A stretch of 64,000 nt of DNA. It comes from Saturnia japonica (Eukaryota; Arthropoda; Insecta; Lepidoptera; Saturniidae). Shown here piece by piece: positions 22,369 to 37,300 of this stretch. The first letter of the stretch is position 1; each line of letters begins with the position of its first letter. The DNA lies in contig CM065310.1 of the NCBI GenBank assembly GCA_033032175.1, positions 8,804,001-8,868,000 of the forward strand. The letters run 5' to 3'. The position numbers and the translations under genes were made by a program. Under the pieces are notes generated by a model. The model ran no database searches. It saw nothing but the letters and a program-made list of their open reading frames with translations, and was not told the DNA's origin.

Positions 22369-25300
22369 GTAATAAAGATTCAAACACTATCATTTGTAGG
22401 TATATGTAAAAACACGCTTTAACCTATTCATATATTGCAGGCAAAACGGATGTAAATAATTTAACAAAAGATGATCAGCTTAATGAAAACTGTATAGACT
22501 TATATATTATATCAGAACATATTAAAAAGAAAACGAATGTTTTCACTTGTATGAACTCGAGGTTTCCTTGGATTTTGGAAGCCGAATGTCATCTCGTGAA
22601 ATATTGGGAAATTTTTATGCTTATAATAGTTATATTTATTTGTATATTCTATCCATATTACATTGCTATACAGAGGCGTTTCCCCTCAGGAATGATGTTT
22701 TACGCTCAAATTATTGTGACGATAAGTTTAATTTTAAATATTTTTATAACAGCAGTAACCGCTGTGAAAACCAAAAAGAAATACATAAGAAACTGGAAAA
22801 GCATTGTATACTACAAAATGAATACACTTGGATTTTATCTAGATGTTATAGCAATAATACCTTTCGAATACATCGTTACAATTCATACGACTGTTAAGTA
22901 TCACGATAATTATAGAGATCATATGTTTTATTTATGTAAAGGAATAAAATTGTGCCTCGTGTGGAGATTGTCAAATTTCTTCGAAAACTTAGAAAGGAAA
23001 TTATTACTTAACACGCTTTTTGTCAAGGTATAAATGACTTCGAATGTTTTTGGCGTGGTTTTTACAAATCGAATAAAGCAATCTGTTTTCTTGCAGGTTG
23101 TGAAATACTGCGTTTATATTAGCCTTCTATGCTATTGGTGTGGGCTTGTGTTATATATGGAATCATGTTTTGTGAATCGCTGTTCAGAAAATTCTTGGTT
23201 CAGTAAAGCTTTAATATGGGATGATTTAAAAAGCACTTCTACTGCTAGCAAGTAAGCGATAACTTTATTTTACATATCACGTGGAAAATACGAACTCTTG
23301 TTAGTGTTAGGTTTTATTGCCTTGTATAAATTAGTAGGAAATAACGGAAATAACAATTTTCTACATAATCTTTCTACGAATACATAATTTATATGTGCAT
23401 TATATCTACATCACTATCATAAAGAGGTAATGTTTTTGTATGTTTGTAAGAAGTAATATTTCACACTGCTGATCCGATTCTAAACAATGTAAATTTAAGA
23501 AACCCCTCATCACAAGTAACCTATTCATTGAAACCTATTTATGTAGATCTCTCGGTGGTCACCGTTGTTTTTGGATTGGGCTTTGCTTACCATCAGGGAA
23601 ATTACCGTAGATACACGGAGTTATTACAAAAAAAAAACACTCCATCGAGCCCAAACACTATCTCTGCTGTTAATTGGTGAGAAGTCAGGTATACTGCAGA
23701 TCTTAGATGATGCTACAGCATAAGGTCAAGGCTACCATGTTCTTCTAATATCAATGAAGTAACAGAATACCAAATTTGGACTTGACTAGACCTATGGAAG
23801 CTGCTCACATCCATTTATCAGCTAGAAAAGAGCTCATAATCTTCAAACGGTTGAACAGATCTTCGAGAATCATACCTTAGAACACTCTCGAGCAAGTTCA
23901 CCGTACAAACAAAAAAAAAACTAGATGAAAAACAGTTCATTCGTTTGAGCTAGGAACTACGATGCCACAGACAGACACACAGATACACAGGCTGATATAC
24001 ATAGATAGACGAATACACAGAAAAACACGTTAAACTTATAAACCTCTCTGTTTGCGTCGTGGCCATCGTGGGATAAAAAACTTTCACTAACAGAAAGCTA
24101 CAATATCCCTAAGTGCTATAAGTAGGCTCTTATTTATCCTTATTAAATGTTATGTTATCATTAACGCGAAAGAAGACGCGAGTGCAGTTTCTAATTAATT
24201 GTTATAAATTACTATTATGACTAACTGTTACTACACCCAAACGAAAACTCTTTAAAAACGTAAATTCGTATTTTTATGGAAATAGCTCCATCCTACAGAA
24301 GATCGCCACCAAATAACCTTGTGTTGTGTTCCTATGGCATTTATTAGTGTTTATGAGATGTATTTTGTACTGTAAAAGATGGATTTTTTTCCGCAGTCAA
24401 TTGTATTTGTCAAGAAATTGTTTTATGTGTAGTTGTGATCATATCAAGGGGTTGGGGTACGGAAGGTTTGAAATAAAATATTTCATTTGATATTCTGCTA
24501 TATTGTGAAAGTTGCAAGTCAATTGATGCTCTATACGCTCTCTTTCATAGCGTGGGCAGTCTTCGATGAGATGATGCAAGGTTTGAATAGTCATGTCATC
24601 ACATGGGCACTTGTCCGTGTTGGTGATGTGGAATCTGTAGAGGAACTTATGGATAGATTTTCAGAACTCCTTGGGGAATTGGATGCAAGATCGGCAACGC
24701 GCTACTGATAACCTACGGTGTTACAATCGTTCATAAGTTACGGTAGCCATTTACGGTTAGGCGGGCCGTACACATGTTTGCCACCTTAATTGTATAAAAA
24801 AACATTATTAAAAAAAACTACTTTCCTATTACCTATAAAGGCATTTTATTATTTGTTGCACCTAACGGATTGTAGCTTTAACTTATTCGATATGTGGAAA
24901 ATACGTATGACGTAAGATCTATAAAAACGTTCAGGCAGTTATTATAATCATAATTATTTTCTAAGTATTTAAACAGAAAAATAAAAAATACTACTACTTA
25001 CCTTAAAATATCATAACAATACCTAATTATATTAAAGCGTCATTGATCTTGATATTTTAGGACCAATTATCCTTTAGTATCGTCCATATACTTTGCAACT
25101 ACAATACTACTATCCGTCGGATACGGTGACTTCACACCAGGAGATAAGTTCGACATGGTATTCGTGGGATTTCTAAGCTTATATGGAGTCTTACTAAGTG
25201 GATACTGTATTTCAGAATTTTCATCTGTAGTGACGCATTGGTCGAGGTAAATTTTATGCTTAATAAAAATTAACGTGAGGCATTGTTTCAATCATGGCAA

Positions 25301-28300
25301 AAGTGTTCATAATGGTATTGATCAATTTCTACCTACATTAGTTATATTAGTTTTAGAAAACAACATAATTATCTAAATACATACCAAGCGTTTCAAATAA
25401 AAGATAACTATCAAACCGCCATCTTTATTCGAATTAATGTAGGTACTATAATGTACGATCGGAAAAACAATAACAAGTGTAAAAGCTATACGTCACGTGA
25501 CAGGACATAAATAAATGTCTTATAATGTAATGCTTATATTTTTATTTCAATTAATAAAAAATAGAAATAAAAGGAGCGCTAGAGTTTATTTTCCTACTTT
25601 GATTTAAAAGAATTGCTTGTATTGAGTTTCTTTTTATTTCTATGGTAGGTATGTACCTACGTAAGTAAGTTGTAGCATGCAGTAAAAATATAAACTGTAA
25701 ATAAAACACTAATTTTGTATTTTGAATAAAAATATTTTATTAATGTTTTCGTTGCTGGCAGTACAATTTTAGCAAGTAGTGAGTGCAGCTGACGCGTACG
25801 TGATTTTCTTTTATTTTCGAAAGCATAGTAGTACTACATCGTATAAGTTATTTACTCTTTGTTCGTAATGAAAGGAATTTCTCTATGAATTTATTCACTT
25901 AAAATCAATATGCATACGAAACTAACTGCTATCACGGCATCGTTATAGGTATTTTAAAATAATACTTTATTATCATTTTCAGAACAAAAACTGCATTTTT
26001 AGAGGTTATTATAACAATTGATAAATTTATGAATGACAATAACATGCATCCAGCGATCAAGTCTAGGATAATGGCATTTTATGAGCTTCAGTGGCAATAT
26101 AATTCGGTATGACAGTACTAGTTTTATTAAATATAATATAATACCTCGAAATTGACTGTACAGCATTTAATGGTAAATGCGGTACTGGATAACTCTTTCT
26201 TCTTCTTTACGCTTCGTTTTGAAGGAATCAATATATGGTTAATTTTTGGTGCTGTAAATTAATCATCGTCGAAACTTAAGTTACTTAAAATCACGTTAGT
26301 TAATTAGTATAAAGTATGTGTTATAATAATAATACCAGCCCATAAGTGTATCACTCTCGGGCAATAAGGCCTCTTCCCTTGGGAAGTCACGGACTTTAAT
26401 CACCACGCCAGACCACTATATTATTAGGTCTTTACCTATGAAATTGCCGTTTTGTATGAAAAAATTTAAACGAATTTTTTTCATGTTTTTTTTATTTGTA
26501 TTAATGGAAGTAATCACCCATGCAATCAATGCATCTTTGCCAGCGCAGTGGCAGTTTATTGATGCCCTTAAAGAAATCAGCTGGACGGGAGGCAACAAAT
26601 TCTTCAAAGGCATTTTGTACTGCCTCTCGGGTATTGATTTTTTTTCCCGCCAAGGAGTTATCCAAATTCTGGAAAAAGTAGTAGTCTGTAGGCGCAAGGT
26701 CTGGTGAGTAGGGCGGATGACGGAGAATTTCCAACTCCAGTTCTTGCAACTTGGAGACCGTCTGCTGTGCAGTATGAGGTCACGCGTTGTCGTGCAGGAG
26801 CAGCGGAGACGAGCGATTGACCAATGCTGGTTGGAGATGTGCCAGCTTCTCCATCATTGTGTTCAGTTCTTCATAGTACATATCTGCAGTAATGCTCATC
26901 CCGTTTGGTAAGAAGCTGTGATGAATCACACCACCACCAAACAGTGACCATCACTTTTATAGGGGGTAAGTTTTCGTTTAGGGCATTGTTTAGGTGCTGA
27001 ACCAGGATCCAACCAACATGCTGAGCGCTTGCAGTTATCAAACAGAATCCATTTTTCATCGCAGGTAACAATGCGGGTCAAAATTCCTTCATTTGTGTGT
27101 CTGTTGAGCAGTGCAAGGCACGTCTCGACGCGTACTTCGCGCTGGCGATCATTGAGTTCGTGAGGCACCCATTTGTCAAGCTTTTTTACCTTGCCAATTT
27201 GACGCAAATGGACCAATATTGTTTTGACGCTAACGTCGAAAGCTGCTGCTAATTCAGCCGTAGATTGTATATCATCAGCTTCCACAATCGCCTTTAATTC
27301 GTCATTGTCGACCAAAGTCTTCGGACGACCGCGAGGTTCATTTTTCAGGTCGAAATTCCCAGAACGGAAGCGAGCAAACCAATAACAGGTGGTGCGTTGA
27401 TGTTGCGTGCCGCTTGTGCCGCGTTGCTGCCACGACGGTACTCATATTCCATAATTACTCGAATTTTTAACGTATCCATGATGACAAAAAAGATTGAAAT
27501 GCGATGAAAATGTAACACTAATCAATAAACAATTGACTACTTTTGGAAAAAGAATTCCATGTTTTTAAAATAAAATTAATTTGATATTAGAATTCTTAGC
27601 CAAACAAAAATTATTTTGATTTGAAATGGCCAGTACTGCAGAACGGCAATTTCATAGGTAAAGACCTATTATATTTGCGATTTCAAAAGCCGCGAAAGCA
27701 ACAGTACTGTATTTTTGTTACATACAGTGGTAACAAAAACATTTCTTTAACGTTTAGGTTTCCTCATGATGTTTTCCTTCACCGTAAGCCGGTAGTGTTA
27801 CTAATTAATATTAGTAAATGTACGCGAATTCCGAAAAAATACTATATGTATAAGTACTTATATACCAGAGTTCGAACACACGGACATCGAAATTATATCT
27901 AAACTTTTTGATCACCACGACTTCTTTATTAACAAGTATGGCGATAAGTTTTAATTGAAGTTAAAAGGATTATGGGTTTTTTATTTTTATCTTTAGAATC
28001 CCATGAGTCGGATTGCTTGAGCCCACTATAATTATGTACGGTTTAAAATATAAAAAAAGAACTAATTCATATTATGTATTTGAAACCCAGCGTTTTTTGT
28101 GTGGCTTCTTGTTAGTGAACGCCGACAAAACAGAATATTCTTGCGATACTCTAATTAACCAAATATTATCGTTTTAGGGAGTCGAATTAACCGATGAAAA
28201 TTGGCTGGAGAAATCTGTTATTCCTTCAGAGCTACGAAAGAAAGTTCTACATCAAGCAAGATTCAAAGCGCTGACATCGATAAATTTCTTTCAAGTTAAA

Positions 28301-31300
28301 AATAAACAATATATTCAGACACTTACAGAAAGTAATTTTATATTGCATTTGATTTTTAACAGTTTTAATCTAGATACATGAATTAATATGAAAGTAATAA
28401 AAAGTGTAGGAAAGAAAATGGAGTAAGGCGCAATTTATTGCTGTTTGGTGTTGTAAAAGTCTAAAAACAGAATTATGGAAAAATTTCTTCACTTTAGTTT
28501 TCCCTTAAGAAAATTGAGATTTTGTCTGAGAGTCACGTGATTGGAAACACCACTCACAAATCGTGACGTCATCTTAAATATTTATATTATACACAGTTCA
28601 TTGTTATTCTTATTAGGCTATCTTGTGACAAAAATCTTACGTATAATTATATAGGTGCTGAAGAAATTTTAAGAGTTTTAACTACAACTCTAATAAACTC
28701 AATTTTGCACATCCTAGTTTTATTTGTTGGGTGATGATGTCGCGTGCAGTCGCATGAACATAAAACAGAGTTTTTGTGGCATATTTTTTAATTTAAAAAT
28801 GTATACCTACATCATAAAGGTGTAATCTATATAAATAAAATTATTGAGGTTTGCTGTTGAGTGCACATCACGCAAAAACTACTGAATACATTTTTTTTTG
28901 TCGTTAGATACTTGGCCTTTATAAAAAAATATCACGATATCTTCGCAAACAATATTTATGTAGCCAACGTGATCAGAGTCGCGGGCATAGTAAATAATAA
29001 ATATTTATTTAGGTATTATGGTCAACCTAAGTATGAAGTGTGTATGTGTACTACCGGATTGTGAAATTAATTGTAACTGCGTACCTAACCGATACTCATT
29101 TACATCTAGATATAAAATTACAGTGGCAAAAGACATAATTCTACCACCAGGAGAAATAGTATATTACGTTGGAACAGTTACAAGAGAACTGTACATAATT
29201 GAGAGCGGTTACTGTCTGGTAACTTCAAATGATAACAGGGATAAGAATATGGATCGTGTTATTGGACCTGGAAATCATCTTGGATTACTTGTGTTATTGT
29301 ATGGAGTACCGGCCGTAAGCACAGTAATCACATTGACACATTGCAAGGTACGATTGATAAACATATTAAAGGCTTAAAAGACTATTTGTCTGTTTAAACG
29401 CGGTAACTACTTACCAGTCAGTTTTGAAATTTCCTATTTATTGAGGACGGCTAAAGGTAACATAATTTCACGTTACGACTCTAAGAGTACTACAATTCCA
29501 AGGAGTGGAACAGTAACCATGGACGTCAAATAAATTTGACCACTATTGAAATCGTGGAGCACAGCAAGTTATAAAAAATTTGAAATGTAAGTAGAAAACA
29601 ATTACAGTTACAAGGACCATTGACTTGAAAGCAAACCGTGGCAGCTAAATACTATATAAACAGTCCCAATCCTGTGCACAACATGTGACAAATGACTCTG
29701 TGTTAATAAACGCTATGAACTGTACAGAAAAATGTTCGTCACATTTAGGAATTGAACCCGTCCATTTACAACCCATCCATCTCGGCCGATTCGTTAATAC
29801 GAACTAAACAAGATGCCAATACGTAAATGCTACTAGATCCTATATTTGAACAATAACCCCTACACTCAAATGATATTTGGACGACAAGACCTGTCTACCT
29901 ATACACGCTGGGCCAATGTTTGGACCAACCGTTTAATCCAACATAAATCGTAACATTTAAATTGATAAATATTTATTATAGCTATTACACACACTTACAT
30001 ATAACGAAATGTATGTAGTATTTAGAAGATTATTGGTAAATTTTACAAATTTTGTTTACAGTTAATAAGCGTCACACATTCAGCTTATACATCGGCTTTG
30101 AGTCTGTTCCCCGATATGAAAGAGCACGAAGGACTCCTGTCTCGGGAGGAACTGAAAACGATCGAAAAACAAGTCAAACTACAAAACACAGAAGCATATC
30201 TTAAGCATTACAGACATTTGACTACCAAAAAGCCCCGAATTAAAATAACTAATATGCTACAGAACTTTTTCGATAGTAAGCAACATCATCTATAGCAACT
30301 TGTAATAATATAACGTTATTATGATTTTTTTTGGATTTATATTTATTTAAGATTTATTGAGGAAGGTTATAGTCGATGTTTTTTTTTTGTTTGTTTGTTC
30401 GAATGCGCTAATCTCTATAATTACTAGTCAGATTTCAAAAAATTCGTATTGCATTTTTTAGCCGTTTATTGAGAAAGGTTAATAGGTTACAAGTTTTCAT
30501 TCGATGGTTGAACACGCTAATTTCTGTAACTACCAGTCAATTTTGAAAAAATCTTATTGCATTTTATAGCCTATTTATTGAGGAAGGATATAATGCTATT
30601 TAACTTCACGTCTTTAAGGAGCTGAGCAGTAACCATGAACTTCAAGCAATCTAGAAAGCTGTAGGCAAGTATGAAAACTGCGAACCACGACAAGCTACAA
30701 GGATGCGTAGGCGGCGTAGTTCTTTGCCAGTTGGTCAAATTGACAGCTAGTGCATAATTATAAAAAGCCTAATGAAAAATTCAACGTATTTTTTACTAGC
30801 ACGTTCTAATAAAATTTCATGTTAATTATTATTAATTAAAATGAAACGTAATTACAGATTCGTTTCTGCATGTACCTAGAGAATACAAGAAAAAAAAACT
30901 AAGCTATTTAAAATCATACAAAAAATTCACGGTGATGAATAATATTGCCCCTTACCTATTGCTGCCAGTAGCTATAAAGCCTGATGGGATATTTCTTAAA
31001 ACATGGGCTATTATAAGAATTTGCATTGCCTTTATTCTCTCTTTACTTATACCCGTAAGTTTTATATCAATTTATAAAACTGTTTAATTGAAGAATATTT
31101 ACATTTTTAGAGTTTAAATTAATTTCAAACAAAACAATTTATGTTGACTGTGTTTCTGAATTTGGGATCAGCTAAGGAAAGAGCATATTATAATATAATA
31201 ACCCACACCCTTTTAAGTGGGCGCGGATGACTCACATCTGAAATCATCTAATATTTCACAGTGAACCCGATAATGTACAATTTATACCAACACATTTGGT

Positions 31301-34300
31301 TAACATTTTTCAACATCGATACATTTGTGTTTCATTTTCCCCTGATTATTAATAATTATCAGTAGGTTTTATCTACTATTTGCAAATTTACCTAAATTAA
31401 CAATATTTTCCATTTCCAATTATTGTTCTTTTTTTAAATATTGTATCTTTAATGTTATTTAATGATTACTTCAACAGATTTAAGCCTATCTCTCAAATCT
31501 ATGATTACTTCACCAAAGCTTTATTATTTAATTTTAATAATTCCTAGGTACACTTACATATGATATTATCAATTTCAACACTTTACAGACAATCGTAGCG
31601 TTGGCGCCGCTTTGCTACAAATTCAACTTGCTATTGTTGGTTTTAGAAACAGTTTGCTATATTGATCTATACTTAATGCTACATGTTGCCTACTATGGCC
31701 CTAAAAATCAATTAATATACCATCCGTATTTGACAGCACAAAATTATTTAAAAGTTAGTGCAATTCATTTAATTATGATTTTGAAATTGTATTTTCTGGC
31801 ATAACATTTTAGTACTTACTAACTCTTATGTAGGGTAGTTTTGTTATAGATTTCCTAACGAGCTTCCCATGGTATGCCGTTTGGAAGTTATTACTATCTA
31901 ATCACGATGAAAATCACACGAATGAAGATCATTTGATTAACGACCACCTTTTACACTGCGTGATAAGAATGGTTAATGTTTCACAAATTTTAAAATTATG
32001 GACTGCCTTTTGGACCGAATCTCTAGGCGCTCTGAAACGAGTAAGAAATTTAAAATGATAAAATTCACTAAATATTTTATTAGTACCTCTCTTATAAATG
32101 TGAAATCATTTCAGGCATATCTTATGAGCGTGGTGCAATTTCTCCTTCTCACTCTATTTTTTTTGCATCTTCACTCATCGATCTTGATTATGCTGTCTTG
32201 TAGATATGTAATTGCTTCAGACTCTCAAGATTTCTCTAAAAGAATTCCTAAGTTATCACTAAAAGGATCTTATATGAAAACAAAATATCATCCCGATGGA
32301 AATATGATTTGTCAACGTGGTAAGTTTAACTAATCATTTCATATTTTTTTGTACATTTTGTTGGTAAAATACATGTTTGATGGAATAACAATAAAATATC
32401 AAATCATTCTTAAAATGTTAGTGATTCATTTTTTTATAATTTAAAGTAAACATTTTGACAATGTACGTGTAAACTCGTCGGTTAAAATGTAAAAATGCTT
32501 TATTTTCTACTTAATAAGATCAGGTAAAATGTGCTAAGTGCTCCCAAATGGTTACCATCGTCATACCAGTTCGTGCTCGACCGTCGTATGTTTTAGACGT
32601 TGGCGGGGACGAGGTAGCACAACACTGCACTACACATTACACTAAAGTAAACAGTATGTTATCTCGGCAGTGTTCTTAGATTACCTACTTATGTACTGGA
32701 TAATGCTACTTTAAATTGTCATGATTATCTTTTCACCAAAATATTGTAAAGTAAAGTGCTTGTATAAATTACTAGCTGTACCCGCGGCTCCACTCCCGTG
32801 GACTACAGAATGCCGTCGGTATTGTGGTGACCCCGCTTCCACCCATGGGGGTTGCTCGCCGGTTATTTTGAAGATAAAAATGTTTATTATTTTATTTCAG
32901 TGGAACGCTGATTCTTTTTAATGAAGCTTAAGCCTTATAAAATTAATTATCTACCAGTGAAACCCCCGTTAAAATCGGTCCAACCATGTCGGAGATTAAC
33001 CGGAACAAACATGTCTGTTTTGTCTATCGACAAAAATGTAAAAAATTAGTTTTTTGTTATAGGTGCCGTATATATTAGGTCCTTATATATGAAATTGGCG
33101 TTTTGTTGAACTGGTCACTTCAAATAGAAATTTGAAGAGTTAGAAATTCCAAATTTAGGCTTGTGTATTTGTGTTTCGAATTTAGTGATTCATTTGTTTT
33201 CGTAACACTTTATTTTTCTTTGACATCGTTTTTTCACAAAATAGAAAGTTTAAAATATGCCTTATTTACGAATATAAGTTCCATTGTGGCATCAGCGCTG
33301 CAGAATCAGCTCGAAGGATTAATGATGTGTATGGGAAAGCTAAAAGAAAACACGGTACGTTTTGGTTCCAACGTTTTCGTTCTGGAAATTTTGACCTACG
33401 AAACAAAGAAGAAGAAGAAGACGGCCGGAGACCTTAGTTGAAAATGAAGAATCATAGGTGATCGTTGAAGCGGATCATTCGCAAACCACATCAGTGTTAG
33501 CGACAGGCTTCGGTGTGAGTGATAAAAAAAATTATTCACTTGAAACAAACAGGAAAAGTGAAAAAGCTCGAGAAATGGGTAACGCATGAATTGACTCAAG
33601 CACGCCAACAAACACCTATTGAGTTCTGCATTACATTACTCAACCGTCACAATAACGAGGGAATTTTGAATCGTATTGTTACTTGTGACGAAAAATTGAT
33701 CCTCTACGACAATCGGAAACGCTCATCACAGTGGTTGAACCCAGGAGAACCGGCCAAATCCTGTCCCAAGCGAAAGTCGTCTCAGAAAAAGGTACTGGTG
33801 AGTGTTTGGTGGACCAGAGCTGGTGTCATAGACTACAGTTTCGTAAGATCTATCCAGACGATAACGGCAGATCTGTATTGTCAACAATTGCAAACCATGA
33901 TGGAAAAGCTAGTCATTAAACAACCGAGACTGGTCAATATCTCAAGCCCACTGCTGCTTCAGAACAACGCTAGAACCCATACTTTACGACTGACGGTCGC
34001 TAAATTACAGGAACTGTGGTTGGAATGTTTACGAAACCCACCATAATCCCCGGACATTGCTCCAACAGATTACCACTTTATTCGGAATTTGGAAAATTTC
34101 TTGCAAGGAAAATAAATTCAATTCCGATGAGGCTGCCCAAACTGCCTTAAAATTATTATTGATTCTTGCTCCCACAATTTTTTCAGCAATGGAATCAATG
34201 AACTACCTTTAAAATGGCGAAAGTGCATAGATAATAATGGTACTTACTTCGACTGATTAAATGTATAATTTTCATAATATTTTTTTAATTTTACTTTTAC

Positions 34301-37300
34301 CATATAAAACGCTAATTTAATATGTAAGGACCTAATACTTTCATATGCATTTAGTATTAAAGTAGTTTTAGTACTAAAGCTGTTATTTTGACATTACACA
34401 CAAACACTTCAATTATATTTTTTTGTACAGATTTGTACTTGGGTTTCATTTTTAGTTTCAAAAGCGATTGTAAGTTAGTACTTAAGTAGGGAATGTTTAT
34501 TATTTTTTATTTTGCATAAAGTTTAATAAATCAAAAATAATTTTAAATTATAGTAAGTATATAATATTTCGTTATTATAGTTAGAAATTGCGTACTCGCG
34601 ACTATAGTATTCTGAAGTTTGCCTAGATTTCGTTTCGGCCGGTTAGATGAATACGTAGTACTGTTTACTTTAGTGTACTGTGATTGCGCGCCTACGTCAC
34701 GCAATTGCACGCAGTTCCCTTTCCCGGTGCATTATTCACCCACGTTAGCGTTAATAGTATTTCGCCCCCTCCAAAGCCTGTCGGAACTTGTACGACTATA
34801 ACAAAATAACTTGCTCATTTGAAGTATATTATTTTAACTGTAAAATTAAACATATGTCTCTAAAGCCATTAAACAACTTTGTTTATGTTAGGTTGTTGGA
34901 TAGATATGTCGAAAATACTACAAGGGCATCATTTATCACCAGTGGATGTCTATTTAATGGCATATTATTGGGTTGCAACGAGTTTCAGTGGCGCTGGATT
35001 TGGAGACATAACGGCCCAAGACACTAGTCATATGCTTTTATCTATTTGTGTCAATGTTCACGGTGTGCTTTTTTTTGGGTAAGTCCTTTATAGACTCCTA
35101 AATTTTCACCAAGAGTCCTTTAAGGATATTAGCTGTCATAATCAGCATACACCTTCTTAAGCCTACAACATAACTATGGTCTTTTCATTTGCAAAGTATA
35201 ATTTTCTTTTTTAGATATTTAATATTTTCATCCTTTATGTAGGTGTATAGGTATATTGTCAATAAAGCATTTTTCAACTAGGCTATAGTAGCTCCTATGT
35301 ATCTACAGTTACTGTAGGTGTTAGCGTTATTTAAGTAAATTCTGACATTAATATATTTTTCATAATAATAAATAAACATTTTAGGTACGTATACGCTAGA
35401 GTGGCTTCACTAAAAGCAGTGGCCGACCAAATAGTGACAAAATTTCAAGAAAACTTAAAACATTTGGATCTGTTCTTGAATAGAGAAAAATTACCATTTG
35501 CATTAAAAACTAATGTAACAGAGTATTGGAAATACCAATGGAAGAGAACTGGTGGATGGTCGGTAAGTAGGAATGTTCTTGAATATCGAAGTTTGTTAGA
35601 TAAATAATTTAGTTTTAAATTTTAGCATCAATCTATATTAGGAAAGCTTCATGCAAATCTAAATGAAGATGCTGTGTTATACATGTATGAAAAAACTTTA
35701 AAAGAAATACCGTTATTTGAAAATGTAGAATTTTCATTTTTCCGAGCATTTGCAAAAAAACTCAGAGAACAGTATTTCCAAAAAGGATACATGGTTATGC
35801 GAGCTAATGAAGTCATAAGTAATATGTATATTATTTATCGAGGAAAGGTAAGTAATCAAGTAATCATTGACCGGTACGTTTAATCCATAATATAGATTTA
35901 ATTACAGATTATCTAGATACCTAATCCACAACTTTATTTCATCTCAAAATACAACAAATACAAATACATCTCAAAATCATGATACAACTCAGGTAGACAT
36001 TATATCAGATATCAATGAAGTGGAAGCTTGTATGGGACCAGGTGGAATTTTTGGCAACATAAAAGGCTCTTCGAAATATCTAACTGTCTCAAACATAGTA
36101 GCATCCAGGAATATAGATTTACTCTGTATCGCAGGACATGATTTTTACGCCCTTTTAAAGGTAAAATAAACATATTTGGATACCACACTTAAAAGTTACA
36201 CGATGTTCTTAAAATAATAGTATACTTTCAGAGTTATCCTACTGTATTAAAAAGAGTTCAGAGTTCAGTGGATACAGCAGCTAGAGATTATGTTCTTCCA
36301 ACAGTTATGTCTGATCGAAACAGTGTTGACGTAAGTCACCAAAGTTTTGAAATCTCTAGAACTAGCTATTTTACGCTTTCTAACAAAAAGTTACATTAGT
36401 CAATTTATATTTATCAAAGATTTTATATTATTAAAGATATTTCCAACGCGAACGTTTTATAAATATTTTTAGTCTTGTGTCCTGATAATTCTCATAGTCT
36501 TGAATGCGTAAATTATACGAGTGCGAAAATTTTTGCTTTCATATTACAATTGATTTAATCCACTTTACTGATTAGCATTTAATTTTTAAATAATCTTTAG
36601 ACATATCATTTCAGTTTGATTCATACCCGTTAAGTTATGAGCCAGGTGACGAAGATGAAGATGACGAAGTTACGACGATCACATATTTAGAGGTATCTAG
36701 TTTTAAATATCGACGTTTATATAAGAAATCTGTAGTTATGTATATGCATGTAATTATTTTTCCGAACTTTCTGATGATCCAATATCAAGGACACTGATCA
36801 ACATGACTTTAAAAATGTCTCTGTTTATTTGACAAGATTTAACTGAAAAACGGTTCATTAAACGATTGTTATGAAATTTTTAAACGGGTATCTTATTAAT
36901 ATTATCTTTATTGCATTTAGAAATTATAAAAATAAAACAAAATGTAAACTTTTTATTAATTCAAATTAATTATTATTTAGTGAAGATGTTAATTAGGTAT
37001 ATTGTTATACTTTAGAGTCCCCAAAAAAGTATCACCGAATCACACGGCTCCAGATCTATAACGTCAGCTGGGAACGTAGATTACATTCCCGCTGCATTGC
37101 TAATCTTCAAACCACACAGGTATCTTGGGATACATTTTAATAAAATTTTCTCTACTCCGGCACGGTCGCAACTAGCTAAAGTTTTACAAACATTTCAGAT
37201 GGTTCCGAAGCAGTATTATTCCAGATAGCAATTTAATAACATTTATGGGTAATTAATATTCATGTGATTTTTAAAACAAATAAAATACTTAATACACATT

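Larger units (their letters stand above)
22441..30275 (+). other. channel repeat 2 (exons 5-11, residues 556-1103)
   Basis: Exon 5 holds S1-S4 (S1 about 612-633; S4 region FYLCKGIKLCLVWRL). Exon 6 holds S5 and a cysteine-containing turret. Exon 7 gives the pore helix and filter TILLSVGYGDFTPGD (GYGD, residues 823-826, at 25119-25130) and S6. Exons 8-9 form the C-linker and exons 10-11 the nucleotide-binding-like domain (IILPPGEIVYYVG). The phosphate cassette reads GNHLGLLVLLYGVPAVSTV (1007-1025): it lacks the Glu and the Arg, so nucleotide binding is doubtful. This is the only repeat with a textbook K+ filter. Intron 8 contains a mariner. Confidence 0.85.
30882..36330 (+). other. channel repeat 3 (exons 12-20, residues 1104-1638)
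   Basis: S1-S4 are split over exons 12-14 (WAIIRICIAFILSLLIP; FNLLLLVLETVCYIDLYLML; FVIDFLTSFPWYAVW; IRMVNVSQILKLW) and S5 is in exon 15. The pore in exon 16 reads TSFSGAGFGDITA (GFGD, residues 1389-1392, at 34996-35007), close to a K+ filter with Phe for Tyr. Exon 17 has the C-linker (TEYWKYQWKRTGGWS). Exons 18-20 have the nucleotide-binding-like domain (EYFQKG-type turn, YIIYRGK). The cassette GGIFGNIKGSSKYLTVSN has Asn for Glu and no Arg. Intron 15 contains a mariner. Confidence 0.83.

Noticed and set aside
29018..29123. Longer upstream version of channel exon 10
   Set aside because: Starting the exon at the earlier AG (29109) does not keep frame with exon 9. The acceptor before 29124 does.
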